This document shows positions 1 to 7,943 of a stretch of 64,000 bases of DNA, one piece after another. Position 1 is the first letter of the stretch. The number at the start of each line of letters is the position of its first letter. The translations under genes were made by a program, and so were the position numbers. The notes beneath the pieces were generated by a model, which saw nothing but the letters and a program-made list of their open reading frames with translations, made no database searches and had not been told where the DNA came from. Source of the DNA: Aquabacter sp040049275 (GTDB lineage: Bacteria; Pseudomonadota; Alphaproteobacteria; Rhizobiales; Xanthobacteraceae); contig NZ_JBDZDT010000013.1 in assembly GCF_040049275.1 (NCBI RefSeq), forward strand, positions 42,412 to 106,411, in the 5' to 3' direction.

Positions 1-1698
1 GTGGCACAGGCCGGGGATGCGCCGTCATACGCGCCCTCGCCCATAAAGGCGCCTGACGCCCCCCCCGGCGGCTACAACATCCTGTTCATCCTGGTGGACC
101 AGGAGCACTTCTTCGACAAATGGCCGTTCCCGGTGCCGGGCCGCGAATGGATCAAGGCCAACGGCATCACCTTCACGAACCACCAGGCCGCATCCTGCGT
201 GTGCTCGCCGGCCCGCTCGACCCTCTATACCGGCATGCATATTCCCCACACCGGCGTCTTCGACAATGCCAATGCCCTGTGGCAGCCGGACATGTCGACG
301 GACGTGAAGACCGTGGGTCACCGCCTCGCCCAGCTCGGCTATCACGCCGCCTATCAGGGCAAGTGGCATCTCTCCATCAATCTCGACCAGGTGAACGAGG
401 CCATCGACGCCCCATTCCCGAAATATCGCGAGATCATCGAGAGCTACGGCTTCGACGACTTCTTCGGCGTCGGCGACATCAATGACCGCACCCTCGGCGG
501 CTATAATTACGACGACACCACCACCGCCTTCGTCACCCGCTGGCTGCGCACCAGGGGGCAGGAACTGAAGGCGGCTGGGAAGCCCTGGTATCTGGCGGTG
601 AACTTCGTCAATCCGCACGACGTCATGTTCATCAATTCGGACCTGCCGGGCCAGACGGTGCAGGGCAAGCAGTCGTCCATGCCCATCGCCCGCGCGCCGG
701 AGAACGAGCTCTACAAGGCGGCCTGGGACATGCCGCTGCCGTCCACCCGCACCCAGGCGTTCGATGCCCCCGGTCGGCCAAAGGCGCAGCAGATCTACCA
801 GGAGGTCATGGATTTCCTTGTCGGCCAGTGGCCCGATGAGGATCGCCGCTGGCGGGTGCTGCAGAACTATTATTTCAACTGCATCCGCGACTGCGACCTC
901 CAGGTCACCCGCGTGCTGGAGGCCGTGAAGGCCAACGGCATGTCGGACGACACCATCATCGTCTTCACTGCCGACCATGGTGAGCTGGGCGGCCACCACC
1001 AGATGCGTGGCAAGGGCAATTCCACCTACCGCCAGCAGAACCATCTGCCGCTGATGATCGTCCATCCCGCCTATCCCGGCGGGCTCACCTGCAATGCGGT
1101 GACCTCGCAGGTGGACCTCACCCCCACCATCCTTGCGCTCACCGGCGCCGCGCCGGACAAGCTGAAGCAGGCGAAGGACGGTCTGCCCGGGCATGACTTC
1201 TCCGCGCTGCTCACCACGCCGGGGGCGGCGAAGCCGGACACGCTGCGGCCGGGATCGCTGTTCTGCTACAACATGCTGAGCTACCAGGATGCCCGGTGGG
1301 CCGCCCATTTCGACGTGAAGTCGAACAACACCATTCCGCTCGCCCAGCGCATCGCCGCCATGCAGAACCAGCCGCCGGACTTCAAGCTCCGCTGCTCCAT
1401 CCGCAGCACGTTCGATGGTCGCTACCGCTTCACCCGCTACTTCTCCCCGCAGGGCTTCAACACGCCCACCACCTGGGAAGATCTGACGGGGAAGAACGAC
1501 ATTGAAATCTACGATCTCCAGAACGATCCGGACGAGGTGGACAACATCGCTTTGAAGGGCAAGGCGGCGGGCGATCTCATCATGGCCATGAACACCAAGC
1601 TCAACGGCCTCATCGGGGCCGAGGTGGGCGTGGACGATGGCAGCTTCCTGCCGTTCAAGGACGGCAAGTGGATATTCCCGACCGCGAGCCAGCGGTAG
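1..1698 (+). CDS. sulfatase family protein (possibly 5'-partial)
   Basis: This is a type I sulfatase that hydrolyses sulfate (or possibly phosphonate/phosphate) esters with a formylglycine nucleophile; the substrate is unknown. The activation motif C-S-P-A-R lies at residues 68-72, so Cys68 would be converted to formylglycine. Further family residues are Asp33-Gln34 near the N-terminus, the G-K-W-H segment at 120-123 and Asp325-His326 in T-A-D-H-G, all expected metal or sulfate ligands. The 565 aa length fits the arylsulfatase/choline-sulfatase-like group. No signal peptide is visible, which suggests a cytoplasmic enzyme. The reading frame is open to the first base of the window with a GTG there, so the true start could lie upstream. 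It is followed by a repeat element and then convergent genes on the other strand. Confidence 0.85.
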   Translation: MAQAGDAPSYAPSPIKAPDAPPGGYNILFILVDQEHFFDKWPFPVPGREWIKANGITFTNHQAASCVCSPARSTLYTGMHIPHTGVFDNANALWQPDMSTDVKTVGHRLAQLGYHAAYQGKWHLSINLDQVNEAIDAPFPKYREIIESYGFDDFFGVGDINDRTLGGYNYDDTTTAFVTRWLRTRGQELKAAGKPWYLAVNFVNPHDVMFINSDLPGQTVQGKQSSMPIARAPENELYKAAWDMPLPSTRTQAFDAPGRPKAQQIYQEVMDFLVGQWPDEDRRWRVLQNYYFNCIRDCDLQVTRVLEAVKANGMSDDTIIVFTADHGELGGHHQMRGKGNSTYRQQNHLPLMIVHPAYPGGLTCNAVTSQVDLTPTILALTGAAPDKLKQAKDGLPGHDFSALLTTPGAAKPDTLRPGSLFCYNMLSYQDARWAAHFDVKSNNTIPLAQRIAAMQNQPPDFKLRCSIRSTFDGRYRFTRYFSPQGFNTPTTWEDLTGKNDIEIYDLQNDPDEVDNIALKGKAAGDLIMAMNTKLNGLIGAEVGVDDGSFLPFKDGKWIFPTASQR

Positions 1699-1727
1699 GG
1701 CGGCCCCGGTACTGGGATTGCGGTCTT

Positions 1728-1850
1728 TCACCTCTCCCCGCGGGGGAGAGGTCGGAGGCACCGCAGACGGGTGAGGGGGCTCCGGCGCTTCAGGACTTGA
1801 GAGGGTTGTCCCCCTTACCCCAGCCCTCTCCCCGCCGGGGAGAGGGAGCG
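1728..1850. repeat. paired hairpin repeat, family B
   Basis: Two GC-rich hairpins (about 1729-1752 and 1825-1847) built from CCTCTCCCCG-type arms flank a spacer that contains a GTGAGGGGG-like run. The unit sits between the convergent sulfatase and Bug-protein genes. Related units occur near 33.1, 47.0 and 56.6 kb. It may act as a bidirectional transcription stop, but there is no T tract. Confidence 0.6.
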
Positions 1851-1872
1851 ATGATGCCGGCGGAAATGCCGC

Positions 1873-2850
1873 CTATTCCACCTTGCCGATGGCGCGCACT
1901 GCTGCCACCAGCCGCTCGCTGTCGGCCGCGACGAACGCCTTGAACTCCGGCATGTCGAGATAGGCCGGCGGGCTGCCGGCATGATCCAGGATGCGCACCA
2001 CGTCCGGCGACTGGATCGCCTCGCGGATGGAGGTGCGCAGCTTTGTCACCACCGGGTCCGGCACGCCCACGGGCAGGAACAGGCCGGCCCAGATGTAGAA
2101 TTCCACGCTCTTATAGCCCAGCTCCTGGAAGGTGGGCGCGTCCGGGAAGGCGTCAATGCGCTTGGCGCCGAAACAGGCGAGCACGCGCACCTTGTCGAGG
2201 AACGGCTTCAGCGGGCCAGGGGCGGAGGCGATGGCCTGCACCTCGTTCTGCACCAGGGCTGTCAGCGACGGGCCGCCGCCCTGATAGGGCACGTGCAGCA
2301 TGTCGATGCCGGCGGCATGGGTGAACATGGCCATGGAGACATGGGTGGTGCCGTAGCGGCCGGAGGAGCCGTATTCGATCTTGCCCGGTCGCTTCTTGGC
2401 GTCTTCCACCAGTTCCTGGACCGTGCGCCAGGGCGCGGAGGCGGGCACCGCCAGCACGGTCGGGTCCGCGAGGATGCGCGCGACGGGCACGAGCTGGCTC
2501 ATCTCATAGGACGGGGTCTGGCCGAACAGCTTCTGGGATTCCGGCAGCACCGCCAGCGACGACAGGGTCATCAGCATGGTGTAGCCGTCCGGCGGGGCTT
2601 TGGCGGCGGCCGCATTGCCGATGGCGCCACCGGCGCCGCCGCGGTTCTCCACCACCACGGGGCGGCCCAGGATGTTGGTCATCGCGTTCGCCATGGGGCG
2701 CGCGGCAAGGTCCGCCTGTCCGCCGGGCGGGAACGGCACGATCATGGTCATGGCGCGGGTCGGCCAGGCGGCATCCTGCGCGAAGGCGGGCCCGGCGAGC
2801 GAGGCGGCGGGCATTGCGGCGAGGATCTTCAGTAACTGACGGCGATCCAT
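1873..2850 (-). CDS. tripartite tricarboxylate transporter substrate-binding protein (Bug/TctC family)
   Basis: This is a periplasmic solute-binding protein of the Bug family, which captures small carboxylates for TctAB-type transporters or acts as a sensor. Its 325 aa are typical. The N-terminus begins M-D-R-R-Q-L-L-K and continues into a hydrophobic stretch ending A-F-A-Q, a Tat-like or Sec signal peptide. The family signatures I-V-P-F-P-P-G-G and V-V-E-N-R-G-G-A-G-G follow at about residues 37-75. A GGGAGGAA ribosome-binding site precedes the ATG. No TctA or TctB membrane subunit is nearby, which is common for Bug proteins. It is followed upstream, 77 bp away on the same strand, by a fumarylacetoacetate-hydrolase-family gene, so the two may be co-transcribed and handle one substrate. 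Confidence 0.9.
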   Translation of the reverse strand: MDRRQLLKILAAMPAASLAGPAFAQDAAWPTRAMTMIVPFPPGGQADLAARPMANAMTNILGRPVVVENRGGAGGAIGNAAAAKAPPDGYTMLMTLSSLAVLPESQKLFGQTPSYEMSQLVPVARILADPTVLAVPASAPWRTVQELVEDAKKRPGKIEYGSSGRYGTTHVSMAMFTHAAGIDMLHVPYQGGGPSLTALVQNEVQAIASAPGPLKPFLDKVRVLACFGAKRIDAFPDAPTFQELGYKSVEFYIWAGLFLPVGVPDPVVTKLRTSIREAIQSPDVVRILDHAGSPPAYLDMPEFKAFVAADSERLVAAVRAIGKVE

Positions 2851-2927
2851 TGGTTCCTCCCATTATGTTTTTTATGAACAGGCAGGGGGCGTTTGCGCCC
2901 CTCCGCCTCACGCTTTCACATCTCCCT

Positions 2928-3869
2928 TCAGGCGGCGGCGACGGGGTTCCGCAGCAGGCCGATCTTCTCCATCTCGCATTCGATGACATCACCCGGCAGG
3001 CAATAGCGGGTGGCGGGCACGAGGCCCGGCTCGCCGCGCCACTTGCCGCCCAGGGACGCGTCCGTGGACCATGCGGTGCCGGCGGGCGTGCCAGTGATGA
3101 TCACCATGCCCGGCCTGAGCGTGAAATTGGTGGAGAAGAAGTGGATCAGCTCCGCGCAGGACCAGATCATGTCGGAGGTGTTCGAGGACTGGCGCAGCTC
3201 GCCATTGATCCGCGTCTTCAGCCAGAGGTTCTGCGGGTCCGGCACCTCGTCGGCGGTGACGATGGTGGGACCGAGCGGGGCGGATGAATCGAACGCCTTG
3301 CCGCGCCCCAGCTCATACCAGGTGAAGCCCTGGTCGTTGGTGCGCACCTGCCGGTCGCGGGCAGTGACGTCGTTGACGATGGTGTAGCCGAAGACGTGGT
3401 CGAGCGCGCGCTCCACGGGGATGTGACGCCCCGGCGCGCCGATGACCACCGCCAGCTCGGTCTCGCAATCGAGCTTCTCCGAGAGCTTGGGATCGTAGAG
3501 GATGGGCTCGTCCGGGCCGACCACGCAGTCGGCGGTCTTCACGAAGAATTCCGGCTCCTTGCCGCTGATGGCGGAATCCTTCTTCTCCGCATTGTGCGCG
3601 TGGTAATTGCTGCCCGAGCACAGGATGGTGGAGGGCTTCAGGGGCGCGAGGAGCTTCACGCCGGAGGCGGCGGTGCGGCCCTTGCCGGAGTCGATGAGCG
3701 CTTCGGCCGCTGTGCGGGCGGATGCGCCGGCGCGGATGAAGGAGAGCATGTCCGCGAAGGGTGCGCCCTCGCCATTTCCGCCGGCCGCGCGGGCGAGATC
3801 CACGATCTCGTTGCCCACCAGCACGCCGAGCCGCTCCGCCGCGCCATCGGCGAATGTCACCACCTTCAT
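2928..3869 (-). CDS. fumarylacetoacetate hydrolase family protein
   Basis: The protein belongs to the FAH superfamily of metal-dependent enzymes that cleave or isomerise C-C bonds in 2,4-diketo or enol acids (fumarylpyruvate, acylpyruvate, homoprotocatechuate products and relatives). It is 313 aa, with an N-terminal domain starting M-K-V-V-T-F and the catalytic fold from about residue 75. The acidic metal ligands appear in D-C-E-T-E-L-A-V-V-I-G and the segment V-N-D-V-T-A-R-D is typical. The late motif P-G-M-V-I-I-T-G-T-P-A-G is diagnostic. The exact substrate cannot be read. The downstream Bug-family binding protein on the same strand suggests catabolism of an imported carboxylic acid. Confidence 0.88.
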   Translation of the reverse strand: MKVVTFADGAAERLGVLVGNEIVDLARAAGGNGEGAPFADMLSFIRAGASARTAAEALIDSGKGRTAASGVKLLAPLKPSTILCSGSNYHAHNAEKKDSAISGKEPEFFVKTADCVVGPDEPILYDPKLSEKLDCETELAVVIGAPGRHIPVERALDHVFGYTIVNDVTARDRQVRTNDQGFTWYELGRGKAFDSSAPLGPTIVTADEVPDPQNLWLKTRINGELRQSSNTSDMIWSCAELIHFFSTNFTLRPGMVIITGTPAGTAWSTDASLGGKWRGEPGLVPATRYCLPGDVIECEMEKIGLLRNPVAAA

Positions 3870-3980
3870 CTCGATCCTCCCGACATGGTCTTAGTGCCGT
3901 AACGGCGTGACCTTGAGGCATTCTACATGCCGCATCGGAAGACCGGGAGCAATCGTTTGCAGGAGTGGCTTTAAGAACAA

Positions 3981-4077
3981 CCGTCATGCCCGGGCTTGTC
4001 CCGGGCATCCACGTCCATCCCTTGGTCTGCGCCTGGCGGAGCCCCGTGGATGGCCGGGTCAAGCCCGGCCATGACGG
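3981..4077. repeat. double-hairpin intergenic repeat, family A
   Basis: Two hairpins are joined by about 35 bp. The first has arms ATGCCCGGG/CCCGGGCAT and the second GGATGGCCGGG/CCCGGCCAT. The whole unit begins CCGTCATG and ends CATGACGG, so it is itself roughly palindromic. It is one of at least seven copies in the window and lies between the FAH gene and the AceE-like gene. Confidence 0.8.
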
Positions 4078-4093
4078 ATTGGAGGGGGCGACC

Positions 4094-6502
4094 TCACCCC
4101 ATCACCCGCAAATGCCGCATGGGCCGGCCGGGCGCGATGGACTGGGCCGCCGCGACGATGGCGGCTGCGTCGATGCCGTGGTGGCGGTAGAGGTCCGCAA
4201 GGGTCCCCGTCTGGCCGAAATGCTCGACCCCGAGCGCCCGCAGACGATGGCCCTGCACTGAGCCAAGCCAGCCGAGCGTCGCCGGATGGCCGTCGATGAC
4301 GGTCACCAGCCCGCAATGGCGGGGCAGGGGCTCCAGCAGCCGCTCCACATGGCTCTGCGCGTGCGACATGCCCTTCTCGCGGGCGCGGGCGGCGGCGGTC
4401 CAGCCGGCATTGAGGCGGTCCGCGGAGGTGACGGCGAGGAGACCCACATCGCGCCGGTCCTCCGCCATCAGCCCCACCGCCTCGATGGCCTCCGGCGTCA
4501 CCGCGCCCTGGACCGCGACGACAACCTCGCAGTTCGGCCCCGGTTCGCGCAGCCAATAGGCGCCATCCACCATGTGGCGCTTCTGGGTCTGCGAGAGCGT
4601 GCGCTTGGGCTGCTCCAAGGCGCGGGTGGAGAGGCGGAAATAGACCGAGCCGCCGGTCTCGTCCCGCAGCCAGTTGCGCTCGTCCTCCTCGCCCGCGCCG
4701 TCGCGCTGCACATAGTCGAAGGCGAAGGCCATGAGCGTCGCCAGCTCGTCCACGAAGCACGGCTCGAACGCGGCGAGCCCGTCTTGCGCCATGCCGATGA
4801 GCGGCGTGGAGATGGACTGGTGCGCGCCGCCTTCCGGCGCCAGCGTGATGCCCGAAGGCGTGGCCACGAGGATGAAGCGGGCATCCTGGTAGCAGGCATA
4901 GTTCAGCGCATCGAGGCCGCGGCAGATGAAGGGGTCGTAGAGCGTGCCCACAGGGATCAGCCGCGCGCCGAACAGGGAATGGGAGAGGCCGAAGGCGGAG
5001 AGCATGAGGAACAGGTTCATCTCGGCGATGCCCAGCTCCATGTGCTGGCCCTCGGGCGAGAAGTCCCAATTGTAGGTGGAGGGGATGCGCTCGCGCTTGA
5101 ACACGTCAGCAAGCGCCCGCTCGGCGAACAGGCCGCGCCGGTTCACCCACGGCCCGAGATTGGTGGAGACGGTCACATCCGGCGAGGTGGTGACGATGCG
5201 GCTCGCCAGTGCGCTGTCGCCGCGTGCCAGTTCCTGAAGGATGAGGCCAAAGCCCGCCTGGGTGGAGAGGGTCGCATTGGGTGGCGTCGCCACGTCAGGG
5301 ACGGGCAAAGCGGGGTCGGAGAGCCGGCGCGTGCCCTCGCTCCTGAACGGCACCTTGTCGAGGAATGCCTTCAGCGCGGCAGGCGGCGTCGAGAGCCCTT
5401 CGAACGGCTCCCATTCCTTGCCCGGCCGGATGTTCATGGCGGTGCGCAGGATGTCCATCTGCGCCGCCGTCATGAGCCCGGCATGATTGTCCTTGTGGCC
5501 CGCCAGCGGCAGGCCAAAACCCTTTACCGTGTAGCAGAGGAAGCAGACCGGCCGGTCATGGTCGATGCCGTCGAACGCCTCCATGATGGTCGGCAGATCA
5601 TGGCCGCCGAGGTTCGTCATGAGGGCGGACAATTCCACATCCGAGCGCCGCTCGATGAGCGCCGTGACGTCGCCCTGGTCGCCGAGATCGTCTAGCAGGC
5701 GCTTGCGCCATGCCGCGCCGCCCTGGAAGGTGAGGGCGGAATATTCCACGTTGGGGCAGGCATCGATCCAGGCCTTGAGCTTGGCCCCGCCTTTCTCCTT
5801 GAACGCGGCCTGCTGGAGCGAGCCGTATTTCAGGATGACCACCTGCCAGCCCATGGCCTCGAAGATGCCGACGAAGCGTTCATAGAGCCCCTCGCGCACA
5901 ACGGCGTCTAAGCTCTGGCGGTTGTAGTCGACGATCCACCAGGTGTTGCGCAGATCGTGCTTCCAGCCCTCCAGGAGGGCCTCGAAGACGTTGCCTTCGT
6001 CCAGCTCCGCATCGCCCACCAGGGCGATCATGCGGCCTTCGGGGCGGTCGCCGAGGAGGCCATGGGCGCGGACATAATCCTGGGCGAGGCTCGCGAACAA
6101 AGTCTGCGCAACGCCGAGGCCGACGGAGCCGGTGGAGAAATCCACGTCGTCCGTGTCCTTGGTGCGCGAGGGATAGGATTGCGCGCCCTTATAGGCGCGG
6201 AACGCCTCCAACTTCTCTCGGGTCTGGTTGCCCAGAAGATACTGGATGGCGTGGAAGATGGGGCTCGCATGCGGCTTCACCGCCACCCGGTCCTGGGGCC
6301 GCAGCGTGTGGAAATAGAGCGCCGTCATGATGGTGGCGAGCGAGGCCGAGGACGCCTGGTGTCCGCCCACTTTCAGCCCGTCCACGCTCTCGCGCAGATG
6401 GTTGGCATTGTGGATGGTCCAGCTCGCGAGCCAGAGCACCTTGCGCTCCAGCTCGGCGAGGATTTCGATCTCGGTCTTTGCGGCCATATCCCTGGCGGCC
6501 AT
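4094..6502 (-). CDS. AceE/MdeB-like 2-oxoacid dehydrogenase E1 (transketolase superfamily)
   Basis: This thiamine-diphosphate enzyme resembles the homodimeric pyruvate dehydrogenase E1 (AceE) and transketolases. It probably decarboxylates a 2-oxoacid. The ThDP/Mg motif starts G-D-A-E-L-D-E-G-N and ends near V-D-Y-N-R-Q. The transketolase-like pyrimidine domain and C-terminal domain follow, with the conserved M-E-L-G-I-A-E-M-N segment supplying the catalytic Glu. The start at 6502 is chosen because AGGAGG at 6510-6515 lies 7 nt upstream; an ATG 10 codons earlier has no such site. That gives 802 aa, somewhat shorter than the roughly 887 aa of E. coli AceE. No E2 or E3 gene is adjacent. The divergent Lrp/AsnC regulator matches the mdeB-mdeR arrangement of Pseudomonas putida methionine catabolism, where MdeB is a 2-oxobutyrate dehydrogenase E1, but no mdeA is present here. 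Confidence 0.8.
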   Translation of the reverse strand: MAARDMAAKTEIEILAELERKVLWLASWTIHNANHLRESVDGLKVGGHQASSASLATIMTALYFHTLRPQDRVAVKPHASPIFHAIQYLLGNQTREKLEAFRAYKGAQSYPSRTKDTDDVDFSTGSVGLGVAQTLFASLAQDYVRAHGLLGDRPEGRMIALVGDAELDEGNVFEALLEGWKHDLRNTWWIVDYNRQSLDAVVREGLYERFVGIFEAMGWQVVILKYGSLQQAAFKEKGGAKLKAWIDACPNVEYSALTFQGGAAWRKRLLDDLGDQGDVTALIERRSDVELSALMTNLGGHDLPTIMEAFDGIDHDRPVCFLCYTVKGFGLPLAGHKDNHAGLMTAAQMDILRTAMNIRPGKEWEPFEGLSTPPAALKAFLDKVPFRSEGTRRLSDPALPVPDVATPPNATLSTQAGFGLILQELARGDSALASRIVTTSPDVTVSTNLGPWVNRRGLFAERALADVFKRERIPSTYNWDFSPEGQHMELGIAEMNLFLMLSAFGLSHSLFGARLIPVGTLYDPFICRGLDALNYACYQDARFILVATPSGITLAPEGGAHQSISTPLIGMAQDGLAAFEPCFVDELATLMAFAFDYVQRDGAGEEDERNWLRDETGGSVYFRLSTRALEQPKRTLSQTQKRHMVDGAYWLREPGPNCEVVVAVQGAVTPEAIEAVGLMAEDRRDVGLLAVTSADRLNAGWTAAARAREKGMSHAQSHVERLLEPLPRHCGLVTVIDGHPATLGWLGSVQGHRLRALGVEHFGQTGTLADLYRHHGIDAAAIVAAAQSIAPGRPMRHLRVMG

Positions 6503-6638
6503 GTCCGGCCCTCCTGCGGCGCTCATCGCCATCGGAGCATCATAGGTGCGCGCAGCAGGCGTTTTCCGTCGAAATCAGGCTGTGCCTACCCCTAGATTGC
6601 ACTATCTTGCCAATTTCCGCGCTCATTTCGGCAAAAGC

Positions 6639-7100
6639 ATGCAGATCGACGCCATCGACCGAAAGATTCTCGCTCTGCTCCAGGAGGACGGCCGCATGAG
6701 CGTCGCCGATCTTGCGGGCAAGGTCGGCCTGTCCCCTTCGCCCTGCCTGCGGCGGGTGCGGGCGCTGGAGGCGTCGGGCCTCATCGCCCGCTATGTGGCC
6801 GTGCTCGACCAGCGGGCCGCCGGCCTGCCGGTGAGCGTGTTCGTCTCCATCAAACTGGAGCGGCAGCGGGAAGATGCGCTGGACGCCTTCTCGGCGGCGA
6901 TCCGGCGCTGGCCCGAAGTGCTGGAATGCTACCTCATGACCGGCCAGCGGGATTACCTGCTGCGCGTGGTGGTCTCGGATCTGGAGAGCTATGAGCGTTT
7001 CCTGAAGATGAAGCTCACGCGCCTCGACGGCATCGCCTCCATCGAGAGCTCGTTCGCCCTGGAGCAGGTGAAATATTCCAACGTCCTGCCCCTCGCCTGA
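6639..7100 (+). CDS. Lrp/AsnC family transcriptional regulator
   Basis: This is a 153 aa DNA-binding regulator of the leucine-responsive family. The start at 6639 gives M-Q-I-D-A-I-D-R-K-I-L, the usual N-terminus; an open frame runs 31 codons further upstream but looks non-coding. The winged helix-turn-helix covers about residues 5-55 with the recognition segment G-L-S-P-S-P-C-L-R-R-V. The RAM ligand-binding domain follows, with the typical E-C-Y-L-M-T-G-Q-R-D-Y and V-V-S-D-L-E-S-Y motifs. It is divergent from the AceE-like gene across 136 bp, so it most likely controls that gene in response to an amino acid or 2-oxoacid. MdeR of Pseudomonas is one possible functional counterpart. Confidence 0.92.
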   Translation: MQIDAIDRKILALLQEDGRMSVADLAGKVGLSPSPCLRRVRALEASGLIARYVAVLDQRAAGLPVSVFVSIKLERQREDALDAFSAAIRRWPEVLECYLMTGQRDYLLRVVVSDLESYERFLKMKLTRLDGIASIESSFALEQVKYSNVLPLA

Positions 7101-7290
7101 AGGGGAGAAAAGTGCGCCTTCATAGCCTAGCTCAAGTCAGCCTCGCGCAAGCTTGGAGTGGTATATTTCACCACGTGTATTCCATTTTCGTTTGCCAGAT
7201 AGGTTTCCCGGACTTTTGCCGGGGCCGCCGCAAGGCACATTCGTATTCTGATGGAGCCCGCAACACCCGAACGCTTCGGCACAAGGAGAG

Positions 7291-7887
7291 ATGACGATGA
7301 TTCCCGCCATCGGCCCAGTTGGGAAGTCAGATGAGCCTTCGATCCCCGTGATCAAGCCTGTGGCTGATCCTGTGAGGACGGCTCAAGCTGCCTCCGTTGC
7401 CGTGGCGCCGCCCGCCCCGGTGCGTATTTCCGGCGAGGACATCAACGTCGACGATTTCATCTACACCAGCACCGTGAAGACCATCGTGCCGGCAATGGGT
7501 CCGGGCTCGGTCACAATTCCGGGAATTGGCGTCTTTCCGGGCCTCGTGGACCAGGGTTACTCGAACAGCGAGGTCAAGTACGAGATCCGCATTGGCGGCG
7601 TTCTGGTCGCCCGCATCTACGAGAACGGCGTGGCGATGACCGCCAGCGGTTTCGACTTGTCGCGGCTCGGTTTTCCGTCCCCGGAAGAAGATGGCATGAC
7701 CGGCTCGCAGAAGGCCGACCACCGGCTGGCGCGGCTCTCCTCTTATTTCTCGACGCTGGATGTCGCCTTCGACATCGTCGACAAGGGCGGCAACCAGGTG
7801 ACGCTGAACTGGGACGGGAAGCCCGTCGTCTCCCGGCCGGACTTCACCGCGGCGCCGTCCGACGACGCGGCAAAGGTCGACGGCTGA
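7291..7887 (+). CDS. hypothetical protein, family not recognised
   Basis: This is a 198 aa protein with good coding character and an AAGGAG ribosome-binding site just before the ATG, but its family is not recognised. Residues 1-50 are rich in Pro, Val and Ala and look disordered, with a repeat-like P-A-I-G-P and I-P-V-I-K-P pattern. Residues 50-120 alternate hydrophobic and Gly residues and are probably beta-rich. Residues 130-185 contain K-A-D-H-R-L-A-R-L followed by a strand-like segment. There is no signal peptide, transmembrane segment or cysteine. It stands alone, 190 bp after the Lrp gene and convergent with the tartrate dehydratase-like gene. The features would fit a structural or surface-associated adaptor protein, but no function is assigned. 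Confidence 0.75.
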   Translation: MTMIPAIGPVGKSDEPSIPVIKPVADPVRTAQAASVAVAPPAPVRISGEDINVDDFIYTSTVKTIVPAMGPGSVTIPGIGVFPGLVDQGYSNSEVKYEIRIGGVLVARIYENGVAMTASGFDLSRLGFPSPEEDGMTGSQKADHRLARLSSYFSTLDVAFDIVDKGGNQVTLNWDGKPVVSRPDFTAAPSDDAAKVDG

Positions 7888-7897
7888 CAGCTTTAAA

Positions 7898-7926
7898 GTC
7901 ATGGCCGGGACAAGCCCGGCCGTGAC
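7898..7926. repeat. single hairpin of repeat family A
   Basis: This is a lone copy of one family A hairpin, with arms GTCATGGCCGGG and CCCGGCCGTGAC. It begins 11 bp after the hypothetical gene's stop, between two convergent genes, where it could serve as a transcription stop for both. Confidence 0.65.
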
Positions 7927-7943
7927 ATGGACCGCGTCGAGGC

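Noticed and set aside
25..1761. 578-codon frame antisense to the sulfatase
   Set aside because: The sulfatase has its full active-site motif; the antisense frame has none and runs into a repeat.
7141..7290. Short inverted repeat GTGGT-ATATTTC-ACCAC before the hypothetical gene
   Set aside because: The arms are only 5 nt, which is expected by chance, and no matching regulator is adjacent.
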